Below are positions 8,844-17,035 of a stretch of DNA of 64,000 nt, piece after piece (positions within the stretch are counted from its first letter, which is position 1; every line of letters starts with the position of its first letter). Under the pieces are notes generated by a model. It searched no databases and was not told the origin of the DNA. It saw only the letters and a program-made list of their open reading frames with translations. Position numbers and translations under genes: made by a program. Source of the stretch: Tsuneonella mangrovi (lineage in GTDB: Bacteria > Pseudomonadota > Alphaproteobacteria > Sphingomonadales > Sphingomonadaceae); contig NZ_CP022889.1 in NCBI RefSeq assembly GCF_002269345.1, forward strand, positions 1,736,001 to 1,800,000. The letters are read 5' to 3'.

Positions 8844-9101
8844 CTAATCCTTGCCGGCCTTGCTCGATCCGCCCTGCGCCTTGGTCGCGCCTTCGATGAA
8901 GTTCTGGAACAGCTTCAGGCCGACCTGCCCCATCGGGGCCATCTGGTTGGCATATTCCTGCAGCTTCTCGGTGCTTCCGACCCCCTTCATCGCCTTGGTC
9001 ATCATGTCGACATAGACGTCGTTCGCCTTGCCGACATCGGGCAAGCCCATGAAGGACCGGGCCTCTTCGGGCGTACAATCGATTTCGATATGGACCTTCA
9101 T
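8844..9101 (-). CDS. DUF6489-type small protein
   Basis: Small soluble protein of 85 residues (MKVHIEIDCTPEEARSFMG...). It has no signal peptide and a Lys/Gly-rich tail (AQGGSSKAGKD). The sequence resembles a family of unknown function common in Sphingomonadales, tentatively DUF6489. The start is ATG 9101 with GGAGAAACGGCG immediately upstream; the longer in-frame ORF has no ribosome-binding site. It lies 30 bases upstream of mnmE on the same strand and could share its transcript. No function can be assigned; some genomes link this family with polyhydroxyalkanoate granule genes, but I see none here. Confidence 0.72.
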   Translation of the reverse strand: MKVHIEIDCTPEEARSFMGLPDVGKANDVYVDMMTKAMKGVGSTEKLQEYANQMAPMGQVGLKLFQNFIEGATKAQGGSSKAGKD

Positions 9102-9200
9102 CGCCGTTTCTCCGTTATGCAATGAAACCCATCTTGGCTTGTCGAACGGTATCCGCAAGCCCTACGCCGCATTCACGAGAGTTTGAACGGGAGAATCTGC

Positions 9201-9902
9201 ATGACTTCGATGGTTTCCATTCCCACCCTGTCCGGAACCGACAGCTTCAACGCCTACGTCGCCCGTCCCGCTGGCGAGCCCACCGCTGCAATCATCGTCA
9301 TCCAGGAGATATTCGGGGTCAATGCCGGGATCCAGCGCAAGTGCGACCTGCTGGCCGAGCAAGGCTACCTCGCGGTCGCGCCCGACCTGTTCTGGCGGCT
9401 CGAACCGGGCATCGAGCTCGATCCCGACATCGAACCCGAGTTCCACCGCGCGCTCGATCTTTTGGGCAAGTTCGACCAGGACCAGGGCATTCGCGATATC
9501 GAAGCGACGATCCACTGGGCGCGCGCTGAATCCGGCGGCAAGAAGGTCGGGGCAGTCGGATACTGTCTTGGCGGGCGGCTCGCCTATATGACCGCCGCGC
9601 GCACCGACATCAACGCCTCGGTCGGATACTACGCGGTCGGGATCCCGGACCTGCTGCGCGAGAGCCACGCAATCGCTCACCCGCTGATGCTGCATATCCC
9701 GACCGCCGACGGGTTCGTTCCGCCTGAAGCGCAAAAGGCGATGCACGAAGGGCTCGATCCGCTGCCGAAGGTCACCCTGTACGACTACGAAGGCCTCGAC
9801 CACGGGTTTGCGACCCAGTTCGGCAATCGCCGCAACGATGCCGGTGCGACGCTCGCCGACGGCCGCACCGAAACATTCTTCAAGGAGCACCTCGCAGCAT
9901 GA
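9201..9902 (+). CDS. Dienelactone hydrolase family protein
   Basis: Cytosolic alpha/beta hydrolase of 233 residues in the carboxymethylenebutenolidase family. The nucleophile is Cys122 in GYCLGG, the acid is probably Asp170 (TADGFV), and the base is His201 (LDHGF), which is the Cys-Asp-His triad typical of dienelactone hydrolases. The N-terminal oxyanion-hole segment is IQEIFGVN. ATG 9201 is preceded by GGGAGA. It heads a three-gene plus-strand operon and overlaps the next gene by four bases (ATGA). The natural substrate is unknown, and no aromatic-degradation genes lie nearby, so a housekeeping detoxification role is as likely as catabolism. Confidence 0.9.
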   Translation: MTSMVSIPTLSGTDSFNAYVARPAGEPTAAIIVIQEIFGVNAGIQRKCDLLAEQGYLAVAPDLFWRLEPGIELDPDIEPEFHRALDLLGKFDQDQGIRDIEATIHWARAESGGKKVGAVGYCLGGRLAYMTAARTDINASVGYYAVGIPDLLRESHAIAHPLMLHIPTADGFVPPEAQKAMHEGLDPLPKVTLYDYEGLDHGFATQFGNRRNDAGATLADGRTETFFKEHLAA

Positions 9903-11521
9903 TCTTCAGCGCTGCAACCCGCCATCACACCGAAAGCCTGTTCATGCGGATGCTCCCGCTCCTGCTGCTTGCCGCGTTAACGGCTGCTTTTGCTGCGGCC
10001 GGGGGCAAGTGGATGTGGGGTTTGATCCTGACGGTTCCCCTGCTGGCGGTCGCGCTGCTCGATTTCTTCCAGGACAAGCACTCGCTGCGCCGCAACTACC
10101 CGCTGCTCGCCCGGGTGCGCTGGGCGATGGAAGACCTGCGCCCGTTCGCGCGCGCCTACATCGTGGAAGGGGATCTCGAAGGCCGCCCGTTCAACCACGA
10201 CCAGCGCGCGCTGGTCTACGCCCGGGCAAAGGACCAGCTCGACGATCACCCGTTCGGTACCGAGCTCGACGTCTATTCGGACGAGTACGAATGGCTCGCC
10301 CACTCGATCGTCCCCAACGAAAGCGCGCCCAAGGAATGGCGCGTGACGATCGGCAATGAACAATGCTCACAACCTTACGCGGCGGCGCTGCTCAACATCT
10401 CGGCGATGAGCTTCGGCTCGCTTTCGGCCAATGCGATCATGGCATTGAACAAGGGCGCGGCGCTCGGCAGGTTCTACCACGATACCGGCGAAGGCGGCCT
10501 GTCGAAGTATCACCGCAAGCACGGTGGCGACCTGGTATGGGAAATCGGCAGCGGATACTTCGGCTGCCGCGGCGACAGCGGCGGGTTCGACGAAGGTCTG
10601 TTCACCGAAACCGCCCGTCTCGACCAGGTCAAGATGGTCGAGATCAAGCTTAGCCAGGGCGCAAAGCCTGGCCATGGCGGTGTGCTGCCCGGGGTCAAGG
10701 TCAGCGAGGAAATCGCCGAAGCACGCCACGTCCCCGCTGGTAAGGACTGCGTTTCGCCCGCCGCGCATTCGATCTTCTCGACCCCGATCGAATTGCTCGA
10801 ATGGGCCGCTCGTCTGCGAGATTTGTCAGGCGGCAAACCGGTCGGGGCGAAATTGTGTGTCGGCCAGCCACACGAAGTGTTCGCGATCATGAAAGCCATG
10901 CGCGAGACCGGCATCCGGCTCGATTTCATTGTCGTCGACGGGGCAGAAGGTGGCACCGGTGCGGCACCGGTCGAGCTATCGAACCGCGTAGGGATGCCAC
11001 TGCGCGAAGGGCTGATCCTGGTGCGCAATGCGCTGATCGGCACGGGGCTGAAAGGCGCGGTCAAGCTCGGTGCATCGGGCAAGGTCCACTCCGGCGCAGG
11101 CCTCGCAATGAACCTCGGCCTCGGCGCGGACTGGTGTAATGCCGCGCGCGCAATGATGTTCTCGCTGGGGTGCGTGCAATCGATGCGCTGCCACGAGGAT
11201 ACCTGCCCCACCGGCATCGCAACGCAGGACAAGACCCGCCAGCGTGGACTGGTGGTCGAAGACAAGGCGGAAAGGGTCGCGCGGTTCCAGAAGGCGACAC
11301 TCGAGGCGCTGCATACGATCGTCGTCGCGATGGGACTCGACAACCCGTGGCAGATCACCCCTGATCACATCAACGAGCGGCTCAACAGCGCCCGATCGCA
11401 TGCGATCGACCGAATCTATGAATTCCTGCCCGAGGGAATCTTGTTGTCCGATCCGGACTCGACGCACTATGCCCGCTACTGGCATGCCGCACAGGCACAC
11501 ACGTTCCAGAGGAAATCATGA
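9899..11521 (+). CDS. FMN-binding glutamate synthase family protein (GltB-like central/FMN domain)
   Basis: Protein of 540 residues resembling the FMN barrel of glutamate synthase large subunits but lacking the amidotransferase and GXGXG domains. Two hydrophobic segments near the N-terminus (about residues 17-35 and 40-58) suggest membrane attachment. The barrel contains AAHSIFSTPIELLEW, IVVDGAEGGTGAAP and VKLGASGKVHSG. The [3Fe-4S] motif C-x5-C-x4-C is intact at Cys425, Cys431 and Cys436 (CVQSMRCHEDTCPTG). Without a glutaminase domain or a GltD partner nearby it may be a stand-alone FMN/Fe-S oxidoreductase of unknown substrate. It overlaps both neighbours by four bases (ATGA). Confidence 0.88.
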   Translation: MIFSAATRHHTESLFMRMLPLLLLAALTAAFAAAGGKWMWGLILTVPLLAVALLDFFQDKHSLRRNYPLLARVRWAMEDLRPFARAYIVEGDLEGRPFNHDQRALVYARAKDQLDDHPFGTELDVYSDEYEWLAHSIVPNESAPKEWRVTIGNEQCSQPYAAALLNISAMSFGSLSANAIMALNKGAALGRFYHDTGEGGLSKYHRKHGGDLVWEIGSGYFGCRGDSGGFDEGLFTETARLDQVKMVEIKLSQGAKPGHGGVLPGVKVSEEIAEARHVPAGKDCVSPAAHSIFSTPIELLEWAARLRDLSGGKPVGAKLCVGQPHEVFAIMKAMRETGIRLDFIVVDGAEGGTGAAPVELSNRVGMPLREGLILVRNALIGTGLKGAVKLGASGKVHSGAGLAMNLGLGADWCNAARAMMFSLGCVQSMRCHEDTCPTGIATQDKTRQRGLVVEDKAERVARFQKATLEALHTIVVAMGLDNPWQITPDHINERLNSARSHAIDRIYEFLPEGILLSDPDSTHYARYWHAAQAHTFQRKS

Positions 11522-11916
11522 GCGCGAAAAAGGGACTCGAACGCTGGCACACGGTGCTGAAGGCAGGAAACAAACCCAAAGACCTGGCGGCGATCATCCG
11601 CGAAGACGCGGTGTTCCACTCACCGGTTGTCCATACCCCGCAAAAGGGTCGCGACATCGTCGTCGCATACCTTTCGGCTGCCGGCGTGGTGCTCAACGGG
11701 GATTCGTTCCGCTACGCCCGCGAACTGGTCGATGGCGATGAAGCGATGCTCGAATTCTACACCGAACTCGACGGCATCCAGATCAACGGCATCGACCTCA
11801 TCCGCTTCGACGAAGACGGCATGATCGAGGATTTCAAGGTCATGGTCCGCCCGCTCAAGGCGATCAACAAGGTCTGGGAATTGATGGGCGCGCAGCTGGC
11901 GAAGGCATCAGCCTAG
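11518..11916 (+). CDS. SnoaL/NTF2-like family protein
   Basis: Small protein of 132 residues with a cone-shaped NTF2-like fold suggested by an N-terminal helix (GLERWHTVLKAG), FHSPVVHTPQKGRDIVVAYL, and strands ending FKVMVRPLKAINKVWELMG. Proteins of this type serve as isomerases, hydrolases or simple binding domains, so a reaction cannot be named. It is translationally coupled to the glutamate-synthase-like gene (ATGA overlap). Its last nine bases overlap the convergent P-loop gene. Confidence 0.82.
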   Translation: MSAKKGLERWHTVLKAGNKPKDLAAIIREDAVFHSPVVHTPQKGRDIVVAYLSAAGVVLNGDSFRYARELVDGDEAMLEFYTELDGIQINGIDLIRFDEDGMIEDFKVMVRPLKAINKVWELMGAQLAKASA

Positions 11917-12447
11917 GCGCTCCTTAAGGAACGAAAGGCGCTGCTCCACGGGAACCAGAGGCAGGTCGACCGGATCGTAGCCATAGCGGCGCCATGCGGC
12001 GGTCACCGCCTTGTCGCTCGCAACCGCTTCTTCCCAGTTCTGGATACGCTGCGCGTCCTGCACATAGATCGCCGCCCATGCCGGCGCCCGCAGGATCGGC
12101 CCGGCATAGCGCAGTTGGCGACACGCATCGTCGACCGCCTTGGGTATCGACAGGCCCGACACATCGAGGAACCCGGCGACATCGGGAAACCCGCGGTCGA
12201 AAACGACTGGCCCACCCAGCTTGTGAGCGCGTTCGAATTCGTGTGCATGGGCGTCGAGCATCGCTTCGGCAAATCCGTGCGGATCCTCCTCGCGCAGCGC
12301 CATCCCGCCTGGCGCGGAGAGGATCTGCCGCGCCACTTCAGGCGAAGTGGCGAGACCAGCCGAACCGGCGGCTTCAAGCAGCGTGGACTTGCCCGCACCC
12401 GGGGCACCGGTAAGCACGGCATGTCGGATGCTTGGACGCGTCATCAC
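11908..12447 (-). CDS. AAA_28-type P-loop ATPase/kinase-like protein
   Basis: Single-domain P-loop protein of 179 residues. Walker A is GAPGAGKSTLL near residue 14, followed by FDRGFPDVAGFL, which resembles the DRG-type motif of nucleoside and small-molecule kinases, and a C-terminal basic segment (AAWRRYGYDPVDLPLVPVEQRL). It matches the AAA_28 group of predicted ATPases of unknown substrate. Two adjacent ATG codons (12447 and 12444) are possible starts. The gene is convergent with the NTF2-like gene, with a nine-base tail overlap. Confidence 0.82.
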   Translation of the reverse strand: MMTRPSIRHAVLTGAPGAGKSTLLEAAGSAGLATSPEVARQILSAPGGMALREEDPHGFAEAMLDAHAHEFERAHKLGGPVVFDRGFPDVAGFLDVSGLSIPKAVDDACRQLRYAGPILRAPAWAAIYVQDAQRIQNWEEAVASDKAVTAAWRRYGYDPVDLPLVPVEQRLSFLKERLG

Positions 12448-12452
12448 CGCAT

Positions 12453-12917
12453 TTAACCGATGAACGGCAAGGCAAGAACTTGCCGCCTCAAGTCGATAGC
12501 GGCTTCTTCGCCGATCTGCACGATCGGGACCACCAGGACCGACTGCCCGGAGATCGGAATCAGCATCCGTCCCAGCACCGTGCGGACTCGGCGAACGTCA
12601 ACCCGCAGGTACAGCGTTTCGATTGCACTTGTGCGCACCAGCAGCCCGCGATCGGTTACGGCCAGAGTAAAGGCGGGCCGAGACATACCCCGAAGCACAG
12701 GTAACACCACGAAAAGCAGGACCGGCAAACCCAGCCCCATCCAAAGCAATGTCGAATCGGACCGTGCTTGGGATACGACGAGGGCCCCTGCGCAAACCAG
12801 CAGGATGCCCCAGTTCTTGATCAACGAACTGCGTTTGCCGACAATCAATTGTAAGGCCGTGGTCGCGATTACCAGATCGAGGGGTTTCAGCCGCAGGGGT
12901 CCGAATTCCCGTGCCAT
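12453..12917 (-). CDS. Membrane protein with YcxB-like C-terminal region (function unknown)
   Basis: Protein of 154 residues with two predicted transmembrane helices (about residues 35-50 and 56-76), then a soluble C-terminal part (FTLAVTDRGLLVRTSAIETLYLRVDVRRV...). That part resembles the PH-like YcxB domain seen in many small membrane proteins; this resemblance is tentative. It lies between rho and the AAA_28 gene on the same strand, 12 bases after rho, so it may be co-transcribed with rho. Confidence 0.68.
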   Translation of the reverse strand: MAREFGPLRLKPLDLVIATTALQLIVGKRSSLIKNWGILLVCAGALVVSQARSDSTLLWMGLGLPVLLFVVLPVLRGMSRPAFTLAVTDRGLLVRTSAIETLYLRVDVRRVRTVLGRMLIPISGQSVLVVPIVQIGEEAAIDLRRQVLALPFIG

Positions 12918-12929
12918 TGCAAGCCCCGA

Positions 12930-14195
12930 TTACTGGTTCATCGTCGCGAAGAAGTCCTCGTTGGTCTTCGAATCCTTCATCTTGTCGAGCAGGAATTCCA
13001 TCGCGTCGACGGTACCCATCTGCATCAGGATCCGGCGCAGGACCCACATCTTCGAGAGCTTGTCCTTCTCGACCAGCAGTTCTTCCTTGCGGGTGCCGGA
13101 CTTGCCGACATCGAGCGCGGGGAAGATGCGCTTGTCGGCGACCTTGCGGTCGAGCACGATTTCGCTGTTGCCGGTCCCCTTGAACTCTTCGAAGATGACT
13201 TCGTCCATCCGGCTGCCGGTATCGATCAGCGCGGTCGCGATGATCGACAACGAACCACCTTCCTCGATGTTGCGCGCCGCGCCGAAGAACCGCTTCGGGC
13301 GCTGTAACGCGTTGGCATCGACACCGCCCGTCAGCACCTTGCCCGAACTCGGCACGACGGTGTTGTAGGCACGGCCAAGACGCGTAATCGAGTCGAGCAG
13401 GATAACTACGTCGCGCTTGTGCTCGACGAGCCGCTTGGCCTTCTCGATGACCATCTCGGCGACCTGGACGTGGCGCGTCGCGGGCTCGTCGAAGGTCGAG
13501 GAGATCACTTCGCCCTTCACGCTGCGCTGCATGTCGGTGACTTCCTCGGGCCGCTCGTCGACCAGCAGCACCAGCAGGAACACTTCGGGGTGGTTATCGG
13601 TGATTGCCTTGGCGATGTTCTGCAGCAGCACGGTCTTACCGGTACGCGGCGGCGCGACGATCAGCGCGCGCTGGCCCTTGCCCTGCGGGCTGATGATATC
13701 GATCACTCGCGCGCTCTTGTCCTTCACGGTCGGGTCAAGCGTGTCGAGCGACAGCTTCTCGTCCGGGTAGAGCGGCGTGAGGTTGTCGAAGTTGGTCCGG
13801 TGGCGGACCGCTTCGGGATCGTCGTAGTTGACCGAAGTCAGGCTGGTCAGTGCGAAGTAGCGCTCGCCCTCCTTTGGCGCGCGAATCTCGCCTTCAACGG
13901 TATCGCCGGTGCGCAGGCCCCATTTGCGGACTTGGTTGGGCGAGACGTAGATATCGTCCGGGCCGGCAAGGTAATTCGCTTCCGGGCTGCGGAGGAAACC
14001 GAAGCCGTCACTCAGCACTTCGATCGTGCCGATGCCCATGATCTTCTCGTCGTATTCCTCGTCTTCGGCGAGTTCGCGCAGGATCGAGAACAGCAGGTCC
14101 TGCCGCCGCATGGTGCTGGCGCCTTCGACGCCGAGTTCCTCGGCCATGCTGACAAGCTCGGCCGGTGCTTTCTTCTTGAGTTCTTTAAGGTGCAT
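12930..14195 (-). CDS. rho: Transcription termination factor Rho
   Basis: Hexameric RNA-dependent ATPase of 421 residues that terminates transcription. It begins [20 protein letters not shown] (Rho N domain). The cold-shock-like RNA-binding fold follows ([31 protein letters not shown]). Walker A is APPRTGKT (about residues 181-188), with [12 protein letters not shown], the Q/R-loop region ([15 protein letters not shown]) and the C-terminal [18 protein letters not shown]. Length and motifs are standard. rho beside hemE and near oriC is conserved in several alphaproteobacteria. Confidence 0.98.
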   Translation of the reverse strand: MHLKELKKKAPAELVSMAEELGVEGASTMRRQDLLFSILRELAEDEEYDEKIMGIGTIEVLSDGFGFLRSPEANYLAGPDDIYVSPNQVRKWGLRTGDTVEGEIRAPKEGERYFALTSLTSVNYDDPEAVRHRTNFDNLTPLYPDEKLSLDTLDPTVKDKSARVIDIISPQGKGQRALIVAPPRTGKTVLLQNIAKAITDNHPEVFLLVLLVDERPEEVTDMQRSVKGEVISSTFDEPATRHVQVAEMVIEKAKRLVEHKRDVVILLDSITRLGRAYNTVVPSSGKVLTGGVDANALQRPKRFFGAARNIEEGGSLSIIATALIDTGSRMDEVIFEEFKGTGNSEIVLDRKVADKRIFPALDVGKSGTRKEELLVEKDKLSKMWVLRRILMQMGTVDAMEFLLDKMKDSKTNEDFFATMNQ

Positions 14196-14366
14196 GGAAT
14201 GATTCCAGTTGGGGATTTACACGGCCGGCCGGTCGTCTGGGCTTGGAGAAAGCAAAACCGGGGCGGATCGCGGGACTGCGAAGGGCCCTCAAGCCGGTTG
14301 GTGGAGCGGGGAATAGTCTGCGCGGAAGGTGCCGTCAATTCGCGCGTTGCGCGGTTCGTCGCATGC

Positions 14367-14810
14367 TCAGAAGGGTTTGACGACCACCAGGATCACGATC
14401 AGCGCAGCGAGCATTCCCGGCACTTCGTTGAACAGCCGCAACTGCTTGTCGGTCAGTCTGCGCTCCCCACGTGCCAGCTTCTTCGAGTAGCTGGCCATCC
14501 ATCCATGATAGGCCGACAGCAGCAGCACCAGGAACAGCTTGGCGTGGAGCCATGGCGCGTTCCACAAGTGCTGGCTTGTCGCGAGCAGGATGCCAAGCAC
14601 CCAGACCACGATGATCGAGGGATTGAGGATGATCTTGAGCAGCTTGCGCTCGCGATCAATCCACTTGGCGTCCTCCGCCGAGCCGACTTCGGTTTCCTGA
14701 TGGTAGACGAAATAGCGCGGCAGCATGAAAAGCCCCGCCATCCAGAAGATCACGAAAATGATGTGACCGGCCTTCAGCCACAGGTACGTCATCGCCAGCG
14801 CGCCTTCCAT
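14367..14810 (-). CDS. hemJ: Protoporphyrinogen oxidase HemJ (UPF0093/CopD-like)
   Basis: Integral membrane enzyme of about 147 residues catalysing oxidation of protoporphyrinogen IX in organisms that lack HemG/HemY. The family signature is clear: WLKAGHIIFVIFWMAGLFMLPRYFVYH with its conserved histidine, then KIILNPSIIVVWVLGI, WLHAKLFLVLLLSAYHGWM and LRLFNEVP. Four hydrophobic segments fit the family. ATG 14810 is preferred; TTG 14819 and ATG 14792 are alternatives. It lies 31 bases downstream of hemE on the same strand, consistent with a haem-biosynthesis pair. Confidence 0.9.
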   Translation of the reverse strand: MEGALAMTYLWLKAGHIIFVIFWMAGLFMLPRYFVYHQETEVGSAEDAKWIDRERKLLKIILNPSIIVVWVLGILLATSQHLWNAPWLHAKLFLVLLLSAYHGWMASYSKKLARGERRLTDKQLRLFNEVPGMLAALIVILVVVKPF

Positions 14811-14841
14811 GCCGCCCAAATAGGTAGCCTTGCCGCCATAG

Positions 14842-15867
14842 TCACCCCCTCCAGCCGCGAATCGTGGCTTTCAAGCGCTCGACGTGTTCGATCGGGGTCC
14901 TGCGGTCGATCCCATGTCCCAGGTTGAAGACGTGCGGACGTTCTGCGAATGCACGCAGGATTGCTTCTGCCCGGGCAACCAACGCATCGCCGCCGGCCAA
15001 GAGCAGCAACGGATCGAGGTTGCCCTGAACCGGCATTCCTTGCGGCAGTTCACGCGCGGCCCATACCGGGTCGATTGTCTCGTCAACTCCCACAGCATCG
15101 ACACCGGTTTCGCTCGCATAGGCAGGCAGCTTCTCGCCCGCCCCTTTTGGAAAGCCGATCACCGGAACGCCAGGGCAACGCTCGTGGATCGCAACAGCAA
15201 TCGCGGTGTTGGGAGCGATGACCCAACGCTCGAACTCGTCGGGAGCAAGACTGCCCGACCACGAATCGAACAGTTGCACCGCTTCGGCACCCGCCTCGAT
15301 CTGTCCGACCAAGTATTCGACCGTCACTTGCGTAATGGTATCGATGATCGCCTGGAAACGCGCCGGATCGCGATATGCCAGCGCGCGCGTCTCGTGCTGG
15401 TCGCGGCTGCCTTCGCCGTTCACCATGTAGGTCGCAACGGTCCATGGGCTGCCAGCAAAGCCCAGCAACGTCGTTTCAGGCCCGAGAGCTGCCTTCACCT
15501 TGCCCACCGTCCTATAGATCGGCGCAAGACGCTCAGGCACCGCGACAAGCGACGACAGCGGATGTTCGGCCAGCCGCGGAGTCAGTTGCGGGCCCTCGCC
15601 GGCGAGAAATGCGAGCTGTTGCCCCATCGCGTAAGGAACGATCAGGATGTCAGAAAACAGGATCGCCCCGTCGAAACCGAACCGGCGGATCGGCTGGATC
15701 GTGACTTCCGCCGCTGCGTCGGTATCGTAGACCAATTCGAGGAACCCGCCCTTGTCGGCCCTCAATTCGCGATACTCGGGCAAGTAACGCCCCGCTTGGC
15801 GCATAAGCCACATGGGGACAGCGTCGGCACGCTGGCCGCGCAGGGTTTCAAGCAGGAGACCGGGCAT
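14842..15867 (-). CDS. hemE: Uroporphyrinogen decarboxylase HemE
   Basis: Enzyme of 341 residues converting uroporphyrinogen III to coproporphyrinogen III. Signatures seen are the N-terminal WLMRQAGRYLPEYRELR (substrate-binding arginines), ILFSDILIVPYAMGQ with the catalytic aspartate, GFAGSPWTVATYMV, and the C-terminal NLGHGIDRRTPIEHV. ATG 15867 is used because the upstream in-frame TTG (15888) has no ribosome-binding site and lies in the AT-rich inverted repeat region. In Caulobacter and Rickettsia the chromosomal origin lies next to hemE, and the adjacent gap here has origin-like signals. Confidence 0.97.
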   Translation of the reverse strand: MPGLLLETLRGQRADAVPMWLMRQAGRYLPEYRELRADKGGFLELVYDTDAAAEVTIQPIRRFGFDGAILFSDILIVPYAMGQQLAFLAGEGPQLTPRLAEHPLSSLVAVPERLAPIYRTVGKVKAALGPETTLLGFAGSPWTVATYMVNGEGSRDQHETRALAYRDPARFQAIIDTITQVTVEYLVGQIEAGAEAVQLFDSWSGSLAPDEFERWVIAPNTAIAVAIHERCPGVPVIGFPKGAGEKLPAYASETGVDAVGVDETIDPVWAARELPQGMPVQGNLDPLLLLAGGDALVARAEAILRAFAERPHVFNLGHGIDRRTPIEHVERLKATIRGWRG

Positions 15868-15893
15868 CGATTCTCGGGTCCTATCCAATACAA

Positions 15894-15906
15894 TTAAGAT
15901 TCTTAA
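15894..15906. repeat. AT-rich inverted repeat TTAAGA-T-TCTTAA in candidate oriC
   Basis: Thirteen bases in which two TTAA blocks flank GATTC, a potential CcrM methylation site. The spacing between TTAA blocks is five bases, not the seven of a CtrA site, so CtrA binding is not implied. It lies in the most AT-rich part of the hemE-ppsR gap and could belong to the unwinding element. Confidence 0.55.
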
Positions 15907-16161
15907 GTAAGATGATGGAGTCTGTTGGCCCTGTGGATTTCGGGGACAATCGCGCCCTGCCCGAATTCTCCCGCGATGAACAGGGTGAAGCGGTTCGCGA
16001 ATCGCTGGTTTACCGCGTCAATGAATCGTTTTCCCCACTGTCCCCAGCCTGTCGAAAAGCCAACCAGAGTGTCCATAAAGTGCTGGGTGGAGGACTCGGA
16101 CTGGGTATGGAATCGCGGGCCTTGCTTGTCCGCAGTCCTGTCCCGTGGTTTATGCTGGGGG

Positions 16162-16170
16162 TTGTCCACA
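16162..16170 (+). promoter_or_regulatory. DnaA box-like 9-mer (best match)
   Basis: TTGTCCACA differs from the consensus TTATCCACA at one position. It is the strongest DnaA-box candidate in the hemE-ppsR gap and sits 20 bases before the ppsR start codon. Confidence 0.65.
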
Positions 16171-16189
16171 CGCCGCCGAGCCGATCCCG

Positions 16190-17035
16190 ATGCCGCGACT
16201 CCACCTGCACTTGCTATCAGATTCCACCGGCGAAACGCTCGAAATGATCGCCAAGGCAGCCCTCGCGCAATTCGAGGACACCGATATCCAACGCCATTTC
16301 TGGCCTATGGTCCGCAGCCGCCAGCATCTCGACCGGATCGTGCCCGATCTCGCGGCCAACCCCGGGTTGGTGCTGTTCACGTTGGTCAATGTCGATACCC
16401 GCGCAAGGCTGGAGGAACATTGTCGGACGCTCGGGCTTCCCGCGGTCCCGGTGCTTGATGCAGTGACCGAAGCGCTTGAGGCGCAGCTCGGCCAGGAAGC
16501 GCATGGGCGGCCCGGGCGCCAGCACTCGATGGACGAGGCGTACTTCAAGCGTGTCGAAGCGATCCATTACACCATCGCGCACGACGACGGGATCGCGTGG
16601 GAGGATTGGGAACAGGCCGACATCATCCTTGCCGGGGTGTCGCGCAGTTCGAAAACCCCGACCAGCATCTATCTCGCCAACCGCGGCTACAAGGTCGCCA
16701 ATATCCCGCTGGTGGTCGAAAGCCCGCCGCCCGATGCGCTGTTCCGGTTGCGCCATCCGATGGTCGTGGGCCTGACGACCGCACCCGAGCGACTGGTGCA
16801 GGTGCGCCGCAACCGCTTGCTTACCATCGCGGAAGGGCGCGAGAGCGATTACGTCGATGCCGAGCGAGTAAATGAAGAAGTGAAGTTCGCGCGGCGGATG
16901 TTCGCCGACAATGCCTGGCCCGTAATCGACGTGACACGCCGCTCAATCGAGGAAACCGCCGCAGCGGTGATCAAGCTCTACAACGAACGCGGCGCAAGAG
17001 CGAGCGAACCCGAAGACGGGCCCAAGCCGATATGA
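16190..17035 (+). CDS. ppsR: Pyruvate phosphate dikinase regulatory protein (DUF299 kinase/pyrophosphorylase)
   Basis: Bifunctional serine/threonine kinase and phosphorylase of 281 residues that controls pyruvate phosphate dikinase or PEP synthetase by ADP-dependent phosphorylation. Family motifs are HLLSDSTGETLEMIAKAAL at the N-terminus, the P-loop GVSRSSKTPTS, and PMVVGLTTAPERL. ATG 16190 is chosen; the open frame extends 15 codons upstream into the origin region without family similarity. This is the RP001-type gene that flanks oriC in Caulobacter and Rickettsia. It overlaps maf by four bases (ATGA). Confidence 0.95.
   Translation: MPRLHLHLLSDSTGETLEMIAKAALAQFEDTDIQRHFWPMVRSRQHLDRIVPDLAANPGLVLFTLVNVDTRARLEEHCRTLGLPAVPVLDAVTEALEAQLGQEAHGRPGRQHSMDEAYFKRVEAIHYTIAHDDGIAWEDWEQADIILAGVSRSSKTPTSIYLANRGYKVANIPLVVESPPPDALFRLRHPMVVGLTTAPERLVQVRRNRLLTIAEGRESDYVDAERVNEEVKFARRMFADNAWPVIDVTRRSIEETAAAVIKLYNERGARASEPEDGPKPI

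Larger units (their letters stand above)
15868..16189. other. oriC: Candidate chromosomal replication origin (oriC)
   Basis: Non-coding 322-base gap between divergent hemE and ppsR, the location of oriC in Caulobacter and Rickettsia. Seen directly: DnaA-box-like 9-mers TTGTCCACA (16162-16170, one mismatch to TTATCCACA), AAATCCACA on the minus strand (15932-15940, two), TTGTCCGCA (16126-16134, two) and TTTTCCCCA (16029-16037, two). There is an AT-rich stretch (about 15884-15910) holding the inverted repeat TTAAGA-T-TCTTAA. Seven GANTC motifs begin at 15869, 15898, 15918, 15999, 16023, 16093 and 16110. Transcription runs outward on both sides. Origin function is inference; the boxes are degenerate, as is common in this class. 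Confidence 0.78.

Noticed and set aside
13419-14927. 502-residue ORF on the plus strand across rho and hemJ
   Set aside because: It lies opposite rho and hemJ, both certain; no recognisable domain.
15894-15906. CtrA site in the origin
   Set aside because: The TTAA blocks are five bases apart rather than seven, so this does not fit the CtrA consensus.
15903-16169. 88-residue ORF in the hemE-ppsR gap
   Set aside because: It has no protein similarity I recognise and overlaps the DnaA-box-like sites; the gap is better explained as the origin.
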